A stretch of DNA of 64,000 bases from Arcanobacterium urinimassiliense (lineage in GTDB: Bacteria > Actinomycetota > Actinomycetes > Actinomycetales > Actinomycetaceae): positions 1,375,148 through 1,439,147 of the forward strand of contig NZ_LT632435.1 of the NCBI RefSeq assembly GCF_900119495.1, read 5' to 3'. The notes beneath the pieces were generated by a model, which was given only the letters and a program-made list of their open reading frames with translations, was not told the origin of the DNA and searched no databases. Of this stretch, positions 27,795 through 38,312 are shown piece by piece; position 1 is the first letter of the stretch, and every line of letters starts with the position of its first letter. Position numbers and translations under genes: made by a program.

Positions 27795-30700
27795 TTATTC
27801 GGCGGCTAGAATTTTCGGGGATTGGCCCCTTTGGGAAAAAACAGAGTATTGATTTTACCGAACTCACGCAGAATGGGATTTTCTTATTAGAAGGCCCGAC
27901 CGGTGCCGGAAAATCAAGTATTTTAGATGCCCTCGTATTTGCACTCTATGGGAGCGTAGCGGGGAAAGATAGCTCCGACGAGCGCCTCCGCTCCACCTAT
28001 GCATCAGCGCAAGAAGAATCCTATGTAGATTTAATCTTCACCACTAGCAGCGGCACTTATCGAGTGTGGCGCAGTCCAGCGTGGAAAAAGCCCAAGAAAC
28101 GCGGGGAGGGCTTTACAGAGCAGGCACAGAAAGCGCGGCTCTGGAAACTTTCGGAAGCAGCATTAGAAAGTGGAAATTTAGAAGACACCCAAGCCATCAG
28201 CTCACAGACGCGTGAGTCTAATCAGGAGCTACGCGAAATTATTGGGCTAGATAAGCAACAGTTTTTACAAACCGTGCTGCTACCCCAAGGGCAGTTTGCC
28301 GATTTTTTGCGGCTGAAATCTGCAGAAAGGGCGCCGCTCTTAGAAAAAATTTTTGCCACTACTCCGTATCGAAATCTGGCGGAGCTGCTGCAAAGCGAAG
28401 CCCGCAAAACCCAAAAAGAGATAGCGGCGGCCTATACTTCCTATCAAAACGCTATCGAAACTTGGTTGGGGATTGAGGCGATAGATAGTGATATTCGCGC
28501 AGAGATCACAGCTGCTCGCGCGGATTTAACCGAAATATTTCCCGCCAGCGCTAGCTGCGATAAAAAGCTTTTGACGCTTTTAACTCAGGGCGCGGCAGCC
28601 CTGGCAGATAGTGCAGTTAAAAAAGCAGATAATGCCCAAGCAGCGCGTGCGACTGCCGAAGAATTTCGCAGCCGCTGGGAAGCAGCGAAAGATTTAACAG
28701 CAGCGCTGGAGTTACGGGAAAAATTAGAAGCGGAGTGGGAAGAACTGCAAAAAGAGAAACCAAAAATCTCTGATCTGCGCCAGCAACTAGAAAAACACCA
28801 GCAGAGTACTACCGCCTACAAGGAATTACAAAGCTGGCGCCAGCAGCAGGAAAACTACACAGAGCAGCTAACGGAACTATTAGCAACTGCAGATACAGAA
28901 ACTACCGAGAAATCTACAGTATCTGCTGCTGAGCTAGATTCTCCAGAGGCTGCCGGTACGGAAGCAAGGGCAGCCACCACAATAATTAATGCAATAGGGG
29001 AAATCGGCGAAACTTTTTCCGCAGCGGTAAGCCAGCTCGAAGCAAAAATTTTTTCTCCCCCAGCAGCGGCCTTGGAGCAAGAAATGCCAGATTTCTTGGC
29101 CGATAATGCGGAAAATATGCTGCAAGAACATCTGCAGAGCGCAGCAGAGTTACTCGGTAGCCTCAGCTATCCGCAAAAACTGGAAGAAGAACTATCTCAG
29201 CACCGCAAAGAAGTGGAAAAACTGCGCACCGAATTACAGACCCAAAAAGAATCCCAAGAGTTTGCAGAAGCTAAACAAGCAGAATTGCAAAAAGAAATTG
29301 CTACTTTAGAAAGAGAATTACCGGCTAAGCAACTGCAGCAGGGGAAACTCCCCCTGTTGGAAAAAGAAGCAGCGGAGCTGGAACTAGCTACCCAGCTACG
29401 CACCGAAAAACTAGAGATAAAAGAGCAGATAGCGGAGGTAAAAAACGCTTTAGAGATAGAAAAGCAAAGCTATAGAAGCGAAGAAGCTCTTTTACACCAG
29501 CTAAGTGAAAATTGGCTTAATTCGACGGCGGCTTCCCTCGCAAAGGATTTAACTCCGGGAGATCCTTGCCCGGTATGCGGATCGAAAGACCACCCAAATC
29601 CCGCTCCTATTTCTGCCCACTACACCTCTTATGAAGAAGTTACTTCCCAGCAGGAAAAATTGCAGGCACAAGGCCAGCAAGTACAAAAGTATGATAAATC
29701 TTTGCTGGAGCTAAACACGCGAAAAGATGATTTAGAGAAACGACTACCGGCGGATGAGGAAGAAAAATTAGCTAAAAAATCCCGCCAACTAGCAGAAAAA
29801 TTAACGAGTGCACAGGCGGCAGCCCAAGAAGTGGGCGAATATCAAGAACAGCTGGAAAAACTCCGCCCGGAGCTAGAAGCTCAGAATACTTTACTCAGCT
29901 CCTTAGCGGAAAAAATGATTGCCGGGCAAGAACGCCAGAAACAAATAGAAAAAGAAATTGCGGAAGCCAGCTGCGAAATAGCTGCCGCCTGCGGAGATTT
30001 TACTTCGGTAGCGGAACGGGCAGATGCCGCTACACAAGAGCAAAAATCGCTGCAACTGCTGCAAAAACAGCTAAGTGCTTTGAAAATAACTGCAGCAGAG
30101 GTGCGCCGGCAGGGCAAGAAGTATTTAGAAGAATTAGCAGCAGGAGAATGTGGCAGCACAACTGAGCTAGAAGCAACCTATCTGCCGCCCGATTCTCTGG
30201 CAGAAATAACAGAAAAAGTAACTACCTATCAAGAAAAATGTACTAAGAATAAAATTCGCCGCCAGGATACAAAGTTACAAGAGCTCCCCCGCTGCCCCGC
30301 CCCAGATTTAACTGCCGCTGCCGCTGCTTGGGAAGAAGCCAGTGCCGCCCAGCAAGAGGCAGAACAGCAAGCTGGCCGTGCTAAGCAGGGAGCTGAAGAT
30401 GCGCGGCGTTTGCTAGTGCCGGTGCAAAAATCTGCTCGCACTTGGCATAAAAAAGCGCAAGCAGCTACGGAGATTATTCGCTTAGCCAGTATTGCCAATG
30501 CGGGAGAATTTTCTACCTCCCGTATTCCACTGAATATGTGGGTGCTCTTGCACCGTTTCGAAGCAGTGGTAAACCGGGCGAATGAGCATTTAGAGAATAT
30601 ATCTGCTGGGCGTTATGCCCTTATACGCAGCGAAGATGAATCAAAGAAGATACGAAAAACCGGCTTAGGGCTCTCGGTAATTGATCACGACGGATCACCC

Positions 30701-31024
30701 ACTGGGGATATTATTCGCCCGACGGCTTCGCTTTCCGGAGGGGAAACTTTTTACACTTCTTTGGCTCTAGCATTAGCTTTAGCAGAAATAGTGCAAGAAG
30801 AAAACGGAGGTATTCGCATCGATACTCTCCTTATCGACGAAGGCTTCGGCACACTTTCGGCTGGAGTACGCGATGCGGTAATGCAGACTTTACGCACTCT
30901 CACTGCACAAGGGCGAATAGTGGGAATAGTTTCACATGTTGAAGAATTAAAGAGCATTATTCCCAGCCGAGTCAGCATATCTCCTACACCTACTTGCGGC
31001 TCTGAACTGCGCACTATTTGCTAA
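27791..31024 (+). CDS. sbcC: exonuclease subunit SbcC (SMC-like ATPase)
   Basis: Rad50-like partner of SbcD, 1077 residues from the ATG at 27791, which gives MIIRRLEFSGIGPF; an in-frame ATG 33 bp upstream lies inside sbcD. N-terminal Walker A GPTGAGKS at 35-42. Two long coiled-coil arms very rich in Ala/Glu/Gln/Lys flank the zinc hook CPVC at 593-596. The ABC signature SLSGGE is at about 980-985 and Walker B LLIDEGFGTLS near 1010-1020. All key motifs are intact. The stop lies in the first unit of a 19-bp tandem repeat shared with the convergent gene. Confidence 0.95.
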   Translation: MIIRRLEFSGIGPFGKKQSIDFTELTQNGIFLLEGPTGAGKSSILDALVFALYGSVAGKDSSDERLRSTYASAQEESYVDLIFTTSSGTYRVWRSPAWKKPKKRGEGFTEQAQKARLWKLSEAALESGNLEDTQAISSQTRESNQELREIIGLDKQQFLQTVLLPQGQFADFLRLKSAERAPLLEKIFATTPYRNLAELLQSEARKTQKEIAAAYTSYQNAIETWLGIEAIDSDIRAEITAARADLTEIFPASASCDKKLLTLLTQGAAALADSAVKKADNAQAARATAEEFRSRWEAAKDLTAALELREKLEAEWEELQKEKPKISDLRQQLEKHQQSTTAYKELQSWRQQQENYTEQLTELLATADTETTEKSTVSAAELDSPEAAGTEARAATTIINAIGEIGETFSAAVSQLEAKIFSPPAAALEQEMPDFLADNAENMLQEHLQSAAELLGSLSYPQKLEEELSQHRKEVEKLRTELQTQKESQEFAEAKQAELQKEIATLERELPAKQLQQGKLPLLEKEAAELELATQLRTEKLEIKEQIAEVKNALEIEKQSYRSEEALLHQLSENWLNSTAASLAKDLTPGDPCPVCGSKDHPNPAPISAHYTSYEEVTSQQEKLQAQGQQVQKYDKSLLELNTRKDDLEKRLPADEEEKLAKKSRQLAEKLTSAQAAAQEVGEYQEQLEKLRPELEAQNTLLSSLAEKMIAGQERQKQIEKEIAEASCEIAAACGDFTSVAERADAATQEQKSLQLLQKQLSALKITAAEVRRQGKKYLEELAAGECGSTTELEATYLPPDSLAEITEKVTTYQEKCTKNKIRRQDTKLQELPRCPAPDLTAAAAAWEEASAAQQEAEQQAGRAKQGAEDARRLLVPVQKSARTWHKKAQAATEIIRLASIANAGEFSTSRIPLNMWVLLHRFEAVVNRANEHLENISAGRYALIRSEDESKKIRKTGLGLSVIDHDGSPTGDIIRPTASLSGGETFYTSLALALALAEIVQEENGGIRIDTLLIDEGFGTLSAGVRDAVMQTLRTLTAQGRIVGIVSHVEELKSIIPSRVSISPTPTCGSELRTIC

Positions 31025-31083
31025 AATGCACGCACTTAATGAAATACCAACTATTTATGGAAATGCGCACTATTTATTGAGCT
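31009..31083. repeat. degenerate 19-bp tandem repeat, 4 copies, between sbcC and a convergent gene
   Basis: Units at 31009-31027, 31028-31045, 31046-31064 and 31065-31083. Units 1 and 4 share TGCGCACTATTT exactly (31008-31019 and 31064-31075); units 2 and 3 are diverged but keep the ACT...GAAAT pattern. Unit 1 contains the sbcC TAA and unit 4 the TAG of the convergent minus-strand gene, so the whole 45-bp intergenic region is repeat. Confidence 0.75.
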
Positions 31084-31540
31084 CGGCATACAGCAAAGCC
31101 CGCTCTGCAGCATCATACCAAAGTAAATCTATATTTTCCGTATACAGAAAAGCTTCTTCATCTCCCGCTATAGCCCGTTGTACTAAATCTTCCCAGCCAC
31201 TTTCATCCACTAAAAGAGATTCAATCTTGCTCCAAGCTAAGGGCATGCGCAGCTCTCCGGCACCTAATTCATTTTCTGCCGCAAAATTTTCTTCCCCCGC
31301 AAAAACTACCGCTTCTGCCGGCACTTCCCCTGCGCCCACTAAACGGCGATAACTTTTCGAGCCCTCCGCTAGGCGCCGTAAAGATTCATCCGCAGCAGCT
31401 AAAGTAGTAGCCATTTCTAAGTTTTCTTCTCCCCAATCGGGGTAAGAGCTACGAAACTCAGGAGTTACTGTATATATTCGACGCGGCGAAATCTCCGCAG
31501 CTGCCAAATCTGCTGCCGTGAGCGGTATGTAAATGCGCAT
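31070..31540 (-). CDS. conserved actinobacterial hypothetical protein (DUF6912-like)
   Basis: The 156-residue acidic protein begins MRIYIPLTAADLAAAEISPR, a start I associate with a small actinobacterial family found near secA/sbcC. The family name is recalled, not searched. There is no membrane segment and no catalytic motif that I recognise. The C-terminal half ends with a DLLWYDAAERALLYAEL helix. It converges on sbcC across a 19-bp repeat and is divergent from the Rv3235-like gene. Confidence 0.72.
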   Translation of the reverse strand: MRIYIPLTAADLAAAEISPRRIYTVTPEFRSSYPDWGEENLEMATTLAAADESLRRLAEGSKSYRRLVGAGEVPAEAVVFAGEENFAAENELGAGELRMPLAWSKIESLLVDESGWEDLVQRAIAGDEEAFLYTENIDLLWYDAAERALLYAELNK

Positions 31541-31709
31541 ATATCCATATTAAGTCATATTTTTTCGCGCGGAAAATAACTATAAAATATCTCGCCCCAG
31601 CTCTCGCGCGAACTTCATATTTTACCGTGTATAAACGGTAGCTATGAACTAAATAACTTCGTATACATAAAGAAATACCAATTAATTTTTACGTGGCGCT
31701 CCCTTTTAC

Positions 31710-31785
31710 ATCTTTTATCCCCTATTGATGTATCCACGCTCTTAATAGTTTCACACCTCTTTCCGGTCGAGAGCTGATAAAAGAT
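31710..31785. promoter_or_regulatory. inverted repeat pair upstream of the Rv3235-like gene
   Basis: ATCTTTTATC at 31710-31719 and its exact complement GATAAAAGAT at 31776-31785 face each other across 56 bp, the second ending about 10 bp before the ATG. They lie in the 255-bp divergent spacer and might be paired operator half-sites or an mRNA stem masking the ribosome site (AGGGA). Chance is possible for A/T-rich 10-mers. Confidence 0.35.
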
Positions 31786-31795
31786 AGGGATAATT

Positions 31796-32659
31796 ATGTC
31801 TGCTCAACAGGCCATTACCGACGAAATACCTACAGATACACTGCCCAGTTCCGAAGAAATTTTTACGCTTTCGCACTCTATTTCTGCTTCGCAAGCACAA
31901 AAAATATCTGCATCTACCAAAAAATATAGACTCCCGCGCAGTAGCCGCGCTAAGAACGCGAACCAGGCAAGAAGCGCGAGCAGCGCAAACAACAATATAC
32001 ATATTTCTCGCCCTGCTCATACCAGCGATATTCGTACCGGTAATGCACACCCCAATGCTCCCCAACTAAAACGAGAATTGGGAGATATCGGGCTAGATTC
32101 GCCGCCCCCAATTTGGCAATATGATTCTGCCGCGAAAAAAGCCTCTCCTCCTAAATCCGCTCCCGCTAGACCTGGAGCAGCTACACCTGCTCCAAATAAA
32201 GCTATCCCCGCTACACCTACATCTAGCACTTATGACCGCATAGCATTGCACGCGGTGAGCAATAACAAATCCCTAACTGCCGCTTTTTTCGAAGAAGAAG
32301 CACCCCCGCTAATACCGGCGAAAAAACCGCGACCAAATGCGCGAAAATTTGCTGCCCAAATAACTATTCAAGCAATTGAAATTTTGCAAGGAAAACGCCC
32401 GCTTCGTCAATTACAAACTTGGCTAAATCCACAGGTATACCAAGCACTAGCGCGGCGAGCCAGCCTCGGAATGCGAATTTTCGGAAAGGCAGAACGCTGC
32501 CCGCTACCGCGGCTCCGCCGCGTACGCGCTTGCTATCCCCGCCCAGGTGTCGCCGAAGTATGCGTAATTGTGCACGATGGAATAAAAATGCGTGCCGCCG
32601 CTCTCCGTTTAGAAGCTCGGCGCGAAAATTGGCAAGTGACTGCGCTAGAAATTATTTAA
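31796..32659 (+). CDS. Rv3235-like protein, disordered N-terminus
   Basis: The 287-residue protein has a long low-complexity N-terminal part (about 1-175: Ser/Ala/Pro/Asn-rich). A folded basic C-terminal domain follows (about 180-287: ITIQAIEILQGKRPLRQLQTWLNPQVYQALARRA, then PRPGVAEVCVIVHDG and RAAALRLEARRENWQVTALEI). This C-terminal pattern is that of the actinobacterial Rv3235 family, encoded near secA; its function is unknown. AGGGA precedes the ATG. Confidence 0.78.
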   Translation: MSAQQAITDEIPTDTLPSSEEIFTLSHSISASQAQKISASTKKYRLPRSSRAKNANQARSASSANNNIHISRPAHTSDIRTGNAHPNAPQLKRELGDIGLDSPPPIWQYDSAAKKASPPKSAPARPGAATPAPNKAIPATPTSSTYDRIALHAVSNNKSLTAAFFEEEAPPLIPAKKPRPNARKFAAQITIQAIEILQGKRPLRQLQTWLNPQVYQALARRASLGMRIFGKAERCPLPRLRRVRACYPRPGVAEVCVIVHDGIKMRAAALRLEARRENWQVTALEII

Positions 32660-32669
32660 TTTCTGCCCC

Positions 32670-32714
32670 GCACTAAGTCTGCACTAGCCATGCACTAAGC
32701 CCAGTACTAGCCCT
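32670..32714. repeat. 11-12-bp tandem repeat, 4 copies, after the Rv3235-like gene
   Basis: Four consecutive units GCACTAAGTCT, GCACTAGCCAT, GCACTAAGCCCA and GTACTAGCCCT, starting 11 bp after the stop. G(C/T)ACTA is kept in all four. The stretch lies between two convergent genes (this one and secA), and no U-tract hairpin is seen in it. Confidence 0.7.
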
Positions 32715-32804
32715 AATCCTGCAGCGCAGCAGCATGAAGCTGCCCTATTCTAAGGGCACTACTCCACGCCAGCCACGTGATCAGGGGAGAATATAATTTT
32801 ATAG

Positions 32805-35606
32805 TTAGCGCCCGCGCCGGCGTTGCGCCTTTTTCGCCGCCCGCCGCTGCTCTCGGTTCATCCCCGAATAGGCAGCTGCATCTGTATCGGCAGCATTAGT
32901 ACGCACCGAATTATTCTGCGGTTGCTGCGCCCCCGCGCCAGAATTAGCCGCCGAAGTGTAGTTCATCTTTTGCTCCGGCGTATTCTGCGCCCCAATCATC
33001 TGCGCTGCCATTTTTTCTGCACGCTTACTCGGCTGCATCAATACTGATGCTCCTACCTCTTGTAACTCTGCCTGCTGTTGCGCAGCAGCAGCTTCCGCTT
33101 GCAAACGCGATTCTTGCTCGGAAGGAAGCTCAAAATTAAAGAGAAAGCGCACCGTCTCCGATCGAATAGCATCGTTCATCGACTGGAACATTTGGTAGCC
33201 TTCTTGCTTATACTCCACCAAAGGATTGCGCTGTGCCATAGCGCGCAAGCCAATTCCCTCTTTCAAATAATCCATCTCGTAAAGATGCTCGCGCCACTTC
33301 CGATCCAGCACATTCAGCAATACTTGCCGTTCCACTTGCCGCATAGTTTCATCACCGAGCTCTTCGGCGCGCTCTGCATAAATATTGTGAGCATCGGTAT
33401 CTAATTCTTGGAGAAGATTCTCCCGCTCCAAATTATGCTGGCCGCCGTATTCAGCTAAAAGCTCTTCTGCTGTAAAGGATGGCTTAAAGTAAGACTGTAT
33501 TTCCACCCAGAGTGCGTGTAGATCCCAATCTTCCGAATTTCCAGCAGTTTCCGCCGTCACCACATCTTCTACTACGAAATCAATAAAAGATTGAATTTGC
33601 TCTTCCAGATTTTCTCCATTGAGGATGCGGTGCCGCTCTTCATAGACCACGGTACGTTGCTCATTCATAACGTCGTCATACTTCAAGACGTTCTTACGAA
33701 TTTCCGCATTGCGCGCCTCGATAGCAGTCTGTGCCCGGCGAATCGTCTTAGCTAAAATCTTCAACTCTAAAGCCTGATCTTCCGGACCATTACGCAAAGG
33801 AGAAATTACCCGGGAATTGGCGAAGAGGCGCATGAGGTCATCTTCTAAAGAAATATAGAAACGCGATTCGCCCGGATCTCCCTGCCGGCCCGAACGCCCG
33901 CGCAGCTGGTTATCAATACGCCGCGATTCGTGCCGCTCCGAACCTAATACGTAAAGTCCTCCTAGCTGCACAACCTCATCGTGTTCAGCTGCCACCACTT
34001 CTTGCGCTTCTTTCAAAACCTCCGGCCAAGCTGCCTCGTATTCTTCCGGATTCTCTTGCGCATTAAGACCCCGTTTTTCCATCATGCCTACTGCAATATG
34101 CTCAGCATTTCCGCCGAGCATAATATCAGTACCACGCCCAGCCATATTAGTGGCTACTGTGACCGCGTATTTACGCCCTGCCATTGCCACTACCGCTGCT
34201 TCGCGTTTATGCTGCTTAGCATTCAATACTTCGTGCTTAATATGAGCCTTTTTCAAGAGCGCGGAAAGCTTTTCTGAATTCTCTACCGAAGCCGTACCTA
34301 CCAGTACCGGTTGCCCCTTCTCGTAGCGCTGGCGAATATCTTCTACAATTGCTTGGAATTTTCCTCGCTCCGTGGGGTAAACCAAATCAGTATGATCTTG
34401 CCTAATCATTGGCTTATTAGTCGGTATCACCACTACGCCGATATGATAGGTAGAAGCAAATTCTTCTGCTTCCGTTTCCGCGGTACCGGTCATCCCAGAG
34501 AGCTTATCGTACATACGGAAATAATTCTGCAAAGTAATCGTAGCTAGAGTCTGATTTTCGGCTTTTATCTCTACGCCTTCTTTTGCTTCAATTGCCTGGT
34601 GCATACCTTCGTTGTAACGCCGCCCTGGCAATACTCGCCCAGTGTGCTCATCTACAATGAGTACTTCTCCGCCCTGCACAATGTAATCGCGGTCGCGGAA
34701 AAAAAGTTCTTTCGCTTTAATCGCATTATTCAGATAGCCGATAAGCGGAGTATTTACACTCTCGTAAAGATTGCTGATTCCGAGCAAATCTTCTACCTTA
34801 TCTATCCCTGGCTCCAGAATGCCGACGGTGCGCTTCTTTTCATCCACTTCATAGTCGATATTCTTATGCATCGAAATTACCGCTTGCGCAAAGGCCTTGT
34901 ACCATTTATTAGCATCGCCTTCCGCCGGGCCAGAAATAATTAACGGAGTCCGCGCTTCGTCAATAAGAATAGAATCCACTTCGTCGACGATGGCAAAATA
35001 GTGGTCACGCTGCACTAATCCGGAAGTTTCCCGCGCCATATTATCGCGCAGAAAATCGAAGCCAAATTCATTATTGGTGCCATAAGTAATATCGGCTGCA
35101 TACTCTTCGCGGCGCTGCTCCGGAGTTAAACCGGCAACTATACAGCCAGTACGCATACCCAGAAAACGATAAATCCGCCCCATCAACTCTGACTGATAAG
35201 AGGCCAAATAATCATTGACCGTCACCACGTGCACTCCCCGCCCCGGAATAGCATTCAAATAGGCAGCCAAAGTGGCGACGAGAGTTTTTCCTTCACCAGT
35301 TTTCATCTCGGCGATATTTCCCAGGTGTAGCGCAGCTCCACCCATTATCTGCACGTCAAAATGCCGCTGGCCAATCGTACGCATAGCTGCTTCCCGCACG
35401 GTAGCAAAAGCCTCGGGAAGTAAATCATCTAAAGATTCCCCATCGGCATAACGCTGGCGGAATTCATTAGTCATTTCCTGCAATTCGCTATCACTTAACT
35501 CGTGAAAATCGCTTTCGAGCAGATTCACCTGCTCCACAATTTTTTGCAACTTTTTAAGTGTGCGACCCTCACCGGAACGCAGGACTCTATCTATCAGCTT
35601 ACGCAC
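32805..35606 (-). CDS. secA: preprotein translocase ATPase SecA
   Basis: Motor ATPase that drives unfolded preproteins through SecYEG. The 933 residues contain Walker [14 protein letters not shown] (about 100-112), the [15 protein letters not shown] helicase motif, the preprotein cross-linking domain, and NBD2 with [14 protein letters not shown] and [11 protein letters not shown]. The C-terminal tail (about 835-933) is Gln/Ala/Asn-rich and ends in basic [13 protein letters not shown] without the zinc-binding Cys motif of many SecAs. It looks like the housekeeping SecA1 rather than the shorter accessory SecA2. Confidence 0.96.
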   Translation of the reverse strand: MRKLIDRVLRSGEGRTLKKLQKIVEQVNLLESDFHELSDSELQEMTNEFRQRYADGESLDDLLPEAFATVREAAMRTIGQRHFDVQIMGGAALHLGNIAEMKTGEGKTLVATLAAYLNAIPGRGVHVVTVNDYLASYQSELMGRIYRFLGMRTGCIVAGLTPEQRREEYAADITYGTNNEFGFDFLRDNMARETSGLVQRDHYFAIVDEVDSILIDEARTPLIISGPAEGDANKWYKAFAQAVISMHKNIDYEVDEKKRTVGILEPGIDKVEDLLGISNLYESVNTPLIGYLNNAIKAKELFFRDRDYIVQGGEVLIVDEHTGRVLPGRRYNEGMHQAIEAKEGVEIKAENQTLATITLQNYFRMYDKLSGMTGTAETEAEEFASTYHIGVVVIPTNKPMIRQDHTDLVYPTERGKFQAIVEDIRQRYEKGQPVLVGTASVENSEKLSALLKKAHIKHEVLNAKQHKREAAVVAMAGRKYAVTVATNMAGRGTDIMLGGNAEHIAVGMMEKRGLNAQENPEEYEAAWPEVLKEAQEVVAAEHDEVVQLGGLYVLGSERHESRRIDNQLRGRSGRQGDPGESRFYISLEDDLMRLFANSRVISPLRNGPEDQALELKILAKTIRRAQTAIEARNAEIRKNVLKYDDVMNEQRTVVYEERHRILNGENLEEQIQSFIDFVVEDVVTAETAGNSEDWDLHALWVEIQSYFKPSFTAEELLAEYGGQHNLERENLLQELDTDAHNIYAERAEELGDETMRQVERQVLLNVLDRKWREHLYEMDYLKEGIGLRAMAQRNPLVEYKQEGYQMFQSMNDAIRSETVRFLFNFELPSEQESRLQAEAAAAQQQAELQEVGASVLMQPSKRAEKMAAQMIGAQNTPEQKMNYTSAANSGAGAQQPQNNSVRTNAADTDAAAYSGMNREQRRAAKKAQRRRGR

Positions 35607-35685
35607 ATCTACTCCTGGTTTTTATTTTTTGAGCGGTAACTGAGCCTATTCTATGCTCTCTATGCTTTTCCCGCCCAATTATCAA

Positions 35686-36699
35686 TTATTGCTGGCGATC
35701 TACCATCATATGAGCGAAATCTGTCAGTGCCGCTTTTACTTCCCCTGCCGGTAAAATTTCTAGCTCTGCCAGCCCTTTGCGGCAGTATTCCTCCGCAATA
35801 GCACGCGTCTGCTCCACCACTGCATGATGTGAAAGTAAATCTAGTAAGCGCGGCAACTGCTCCCGCCTCTCTTCGACCGAAGCAGCTAACATCCGCATTA
35901 TTTCTTCTCCCGCAGTATCTAACATACCTGCTCGCTTTTGCTCAGCCAGGAGAAGAGTCGGCATAGTAGAGACATTTTCTAGTAAATCAGTACCAGGAAT
36001 TTTTCCGGCGATATCCGAATCTGCCTGTAAATCTAAGACGTCATCTGCCAGTTGAAAAGCAATACCCAGATATTCTGCATATTGAGCGACGGCGGCCGCT
36101 ATTTCTTGACTGCCCCGCGCTGCTAATACTCCGTCGCGGGCCGCGGCCGCAATAAGGGAACCAGTCTTATCCGAAAGTACTTCCAAATAATGCGTACGCG
36201 GATCTTTGCCCGCTTCTGGCCCCATAGCTTCTTGCAGCTGCCCATAGCAAAGCCGCTGGAAAGTACGTGCATACCGCTTTACGGCTGCTTCCCCTAGGCC
36301 AGAAATAACTAGCGAAGCCTGTGCAAAAAGCAAATCTCCCGCCATAATAGCGGCTGAATTACCATACAGCTTCTGAGCTGTAGGCACTCCCCGCCGGAGC
36401 GCGGCGTCATCCATGACATCGTCATGGTAAAGCGAAGCGAGATGAGTGAGCTCCACCGCCACTGCTACATCTAAAACATCGCCATTATCCGGCTCGGCGC
36501 CCAGCTCCGCAGTCAAAAGACAAAGCAGGGGCCGCAACCGCTTTCCTCCCGCGCGTACTAAATGGGAAGTAGCCTCGTTCAAAAGTGGAGTATTTTCGCT
36601 AGCTATCTTCTCTAGCTTGGCTTCCACTTCGCCAAGACGAGAAGAAATCTTCTCCCCTAAGGCTCCGTGGCTAGCCAAAGTATCAGCAATTACATTCAC
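35686..36699 (-). CDS. trans-polyprenyl diphosphate synthase (probable menaquinone side-chain)
   Basis: Chain-elongating prenyltransferase that adds IPP units to an allylic diphosphate. The 337 residues carry the first Asp-rich motif DDVMDD (93-98) and the second DDVLDLQAD (about 218). GGKRLRPLL and DKTGSLIAAAA are also typical. The GTG start overlaps the nuoN stop (GTGA), tying it to the complex I operon. Together with the men genes this suggests it builds the menaquinone tail. The product chain length cannot be read reliably from sequence. Confidence 0.9.
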   Translation of the reverse strand: MNVIADTLASHGALGEKISSRLGEVEAKLEKIASENTPLLNEATSHLVRAGGKRLRPLLCLLTAELGAEPDNGDVLDVAVAVELTHLASLYHDDVMDDAALRRGVPTAQKLYGNSAAIMAGDLLFAQASLVISGLGEAAVKRYARTFQRLCYGQLQEAMGPEAGKDPRTHYLEVLSDKTGSLIAAAARDGVLAARGSQEIAAAVAQYAEYLGIAFQLADDVLDLQADSDIAGKIPGTDLLENVSTMPTLLLAEQKRAGMLDTAGEEIMRMLAASVEERREQLPRLLDLLSHHAVVEQTRAIAEEYCRKGLAELEILPAGEVKAALTDFAHMMVDRQQ

Positions 36700-38312
36700 G
36701 CAAATGTTCCTTGTACTATGCCCAGTAATAAATCAGGGAAAATCCCCAATCCCAAAACTAGGATAGCAGCTGCGACGATAGCCGCAATAGAGAACCCAGC
36801 CGATTTCACTATTTGCACATTTTCTGCCGGCTCGGTAAAGAACATCAACTGTAAAATCCGGAAATAGAAGAAAGCCGTAGCTACAGAAGCTAAGACCGCT
36901 ATTACCACCAAAATAGTGGCGCCTCCTGCTACACCAGCTTTGAAGACTTCAAACTTTCCAATAAAACCAGCTGTGAGAGGAATGCCAGCAAAAGAGAGCA
37001 GGAAAATGGTCATCGCAGCTGCGAGGAGCGGACTGCGTTTACCAAGACCGGCCCAGCTCGCCAAAGCAGTAGCTTCGCCGCCGATATTTCCGGCCGCATC
37101 TTTCTGCCGCACCAAGGTGACAATGCCGAAAGCACCCACCGTAGCAAGACCATAGGCCAAAAGGTAGAAAAGAATTGCCGAACTAGTCTGTGCGTACTGC
37201 TGCGGAGTAATTTCCTTTAAGTCCAGCACGCTGATGGCTACGAGAATAAAGCCAGTGTGGGCAATAGAGGAATACGCCAATAGTCGCTTAATATCTCCTT
37301 GTACTAAGCCCAATATCGTACCAATAAGAATTGTGGCGATAATGATAATCCACAAGAAGATGGTGAGCTGCGCGACCAAAGTTCCCGCTATATAGAGCAT
37401 CACGCGCAACAAAGCCACGAAAGCGGCCACTAATACGCCAGCAGCCATGAATCCGGTAATAGGAGTCGGAGCTCCTTGGTACACATCTGGCTTCCAGCTG
37501 TGGAATGGAGCTGCCCCCGCTTTGAAGAGCAAACCAACCAGAATCATTACCGTACCGGCTAGCAGCAGCCACGTCTTAATATCGGTAGTTTGGAGAGCGA
37601 CGCTGAGAATTTCGTTGAAGATCAGACTGCCAGTACCGCCGTATACTAGGGCAGCTCCCATAAGGAAGATAGCCGAAGAAAAGGCGCCGAGCAGGAAGTA
37701 CTTAGCGGCAGCTTCCTGCGAAAGTAACCGCCGGCGGCGCGCTGTAGCAGAAAGTACGTACAGAGGCAGCGACATTACTTCCAAAGCAATGAAAAGCGAG
37801 AGCAAATCGAAAGCAGAAACGAATGCCATCATGCCTCCGGCGGCAAAAAGTACCAGCGGTAGCACTTCCGTCTGCCGGAGCCCATATTTACTAGCCTCTG
37901 CTTCTGCAGGTGAACCTGGCGTAGTAGCTGCATCTGCAGCAAAAGCACTTTCTTTTAATTCGGTGCGGTCCAGCATTACTAGCCCAGCCAGTAAAGTAAT
38001 TAACACTATAATGGCCTGCGCAATAAGCGAGAAACTATCTTCTACGAAAGCTATTCCGGTAAATCCGCTCCCGCTTTGGGTAATGGAAAGCGGCGTGGTG
38101 GCCCAAACTTCTTGTTGGTTAGCCACCGTCCCGCGCCAGATAATCGCAGCTAATGCCGCAATTAAGGCGAGCAGGAAGAAGGGGCGCTGCACGATTGGGC
38201 GCAGCTTCCGCGGCAAAAATGCTTCCAATAGGGTAGCTATTACTGCTGCCCCTAGCACAATTAGCAGCGGAGCGAGAGCTGCCCATTGAATCATAGTGTT
38301 CGTCGTACTCAC
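36696..38312 (-). CDS. nuoN: NADH-quinone oxidoreductase subunit N
   Basis: Antiporter-like proton-pumping membrane subunit of complex I. The 538 residues form about 14 hydrophobic helices. Conserved pieces include FIALEVMSLPLYVLSA (key Glu in helix 5), FKAGAAPFHSWKPDVYQGAPTPITGFMA (Lys plus discontinuous-helix region) and LLAYSSIAHTGFILVAI. The GTG start overlaps the nuoM stop (GTGA). It is the last nuo gene and is coupled to the prenyl synthase. Confidence 0.95.
   Translation of the reverse strand: MSTTNTMIQWAALAPLLIVLGAAVIATLLEAFLPRKLRPIVQRPFFLLALIAALAAIIWRGTVANQQEVWATTPLSITQSGSGFTGIAFVEDSFSLIAQAIIVLITLLAGLVMLDRTELKESAFAADAATTPGSPAEAEASKYGLRQTEVLPLVLFAAGGMMAFVSAFDLLSLFIALEVMSLPLYVLSATARRRRLLSQEAAAKYFLLGAFSSAIFLMGAALVYGGTGSLIFNEILSVALQTTDIKTWLLLAGTVMILVGLLFKAGAAPFHSWKPDVYQGAPTPITGFMAAGVLVAAFVALLRVMLYIAGTLVAQLTIFLWIIIIATILIGTILGLVQGDIKRLLAYSSIAHTGFILVAISVLDLKEITPQQYAQTSSAILFYLLAYGLATVGAFGIVTLVRQKDAAGNIGGEATALASWAGLGKRSPLLAAAMTIFLLSFAGIPLTAGFIGKFEVFKAGVAGGATILVVIAVLASVATAFFYFRILQLMFFTEPAENVQIVKSAGFSIAAIVAAAILVLGLGIFPDLLLGIVQGTFA

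Noticed and set aside
37447..38289. Long plus-strand open frame (280 codons) antisense to nuoN
   Set aside because: It is opposite a clearly conserved gene and its composition mirrors that gene; no ribosome site or family pattern. The same applies to other antisense frames opposite rho, htrA, nuoL and menC.
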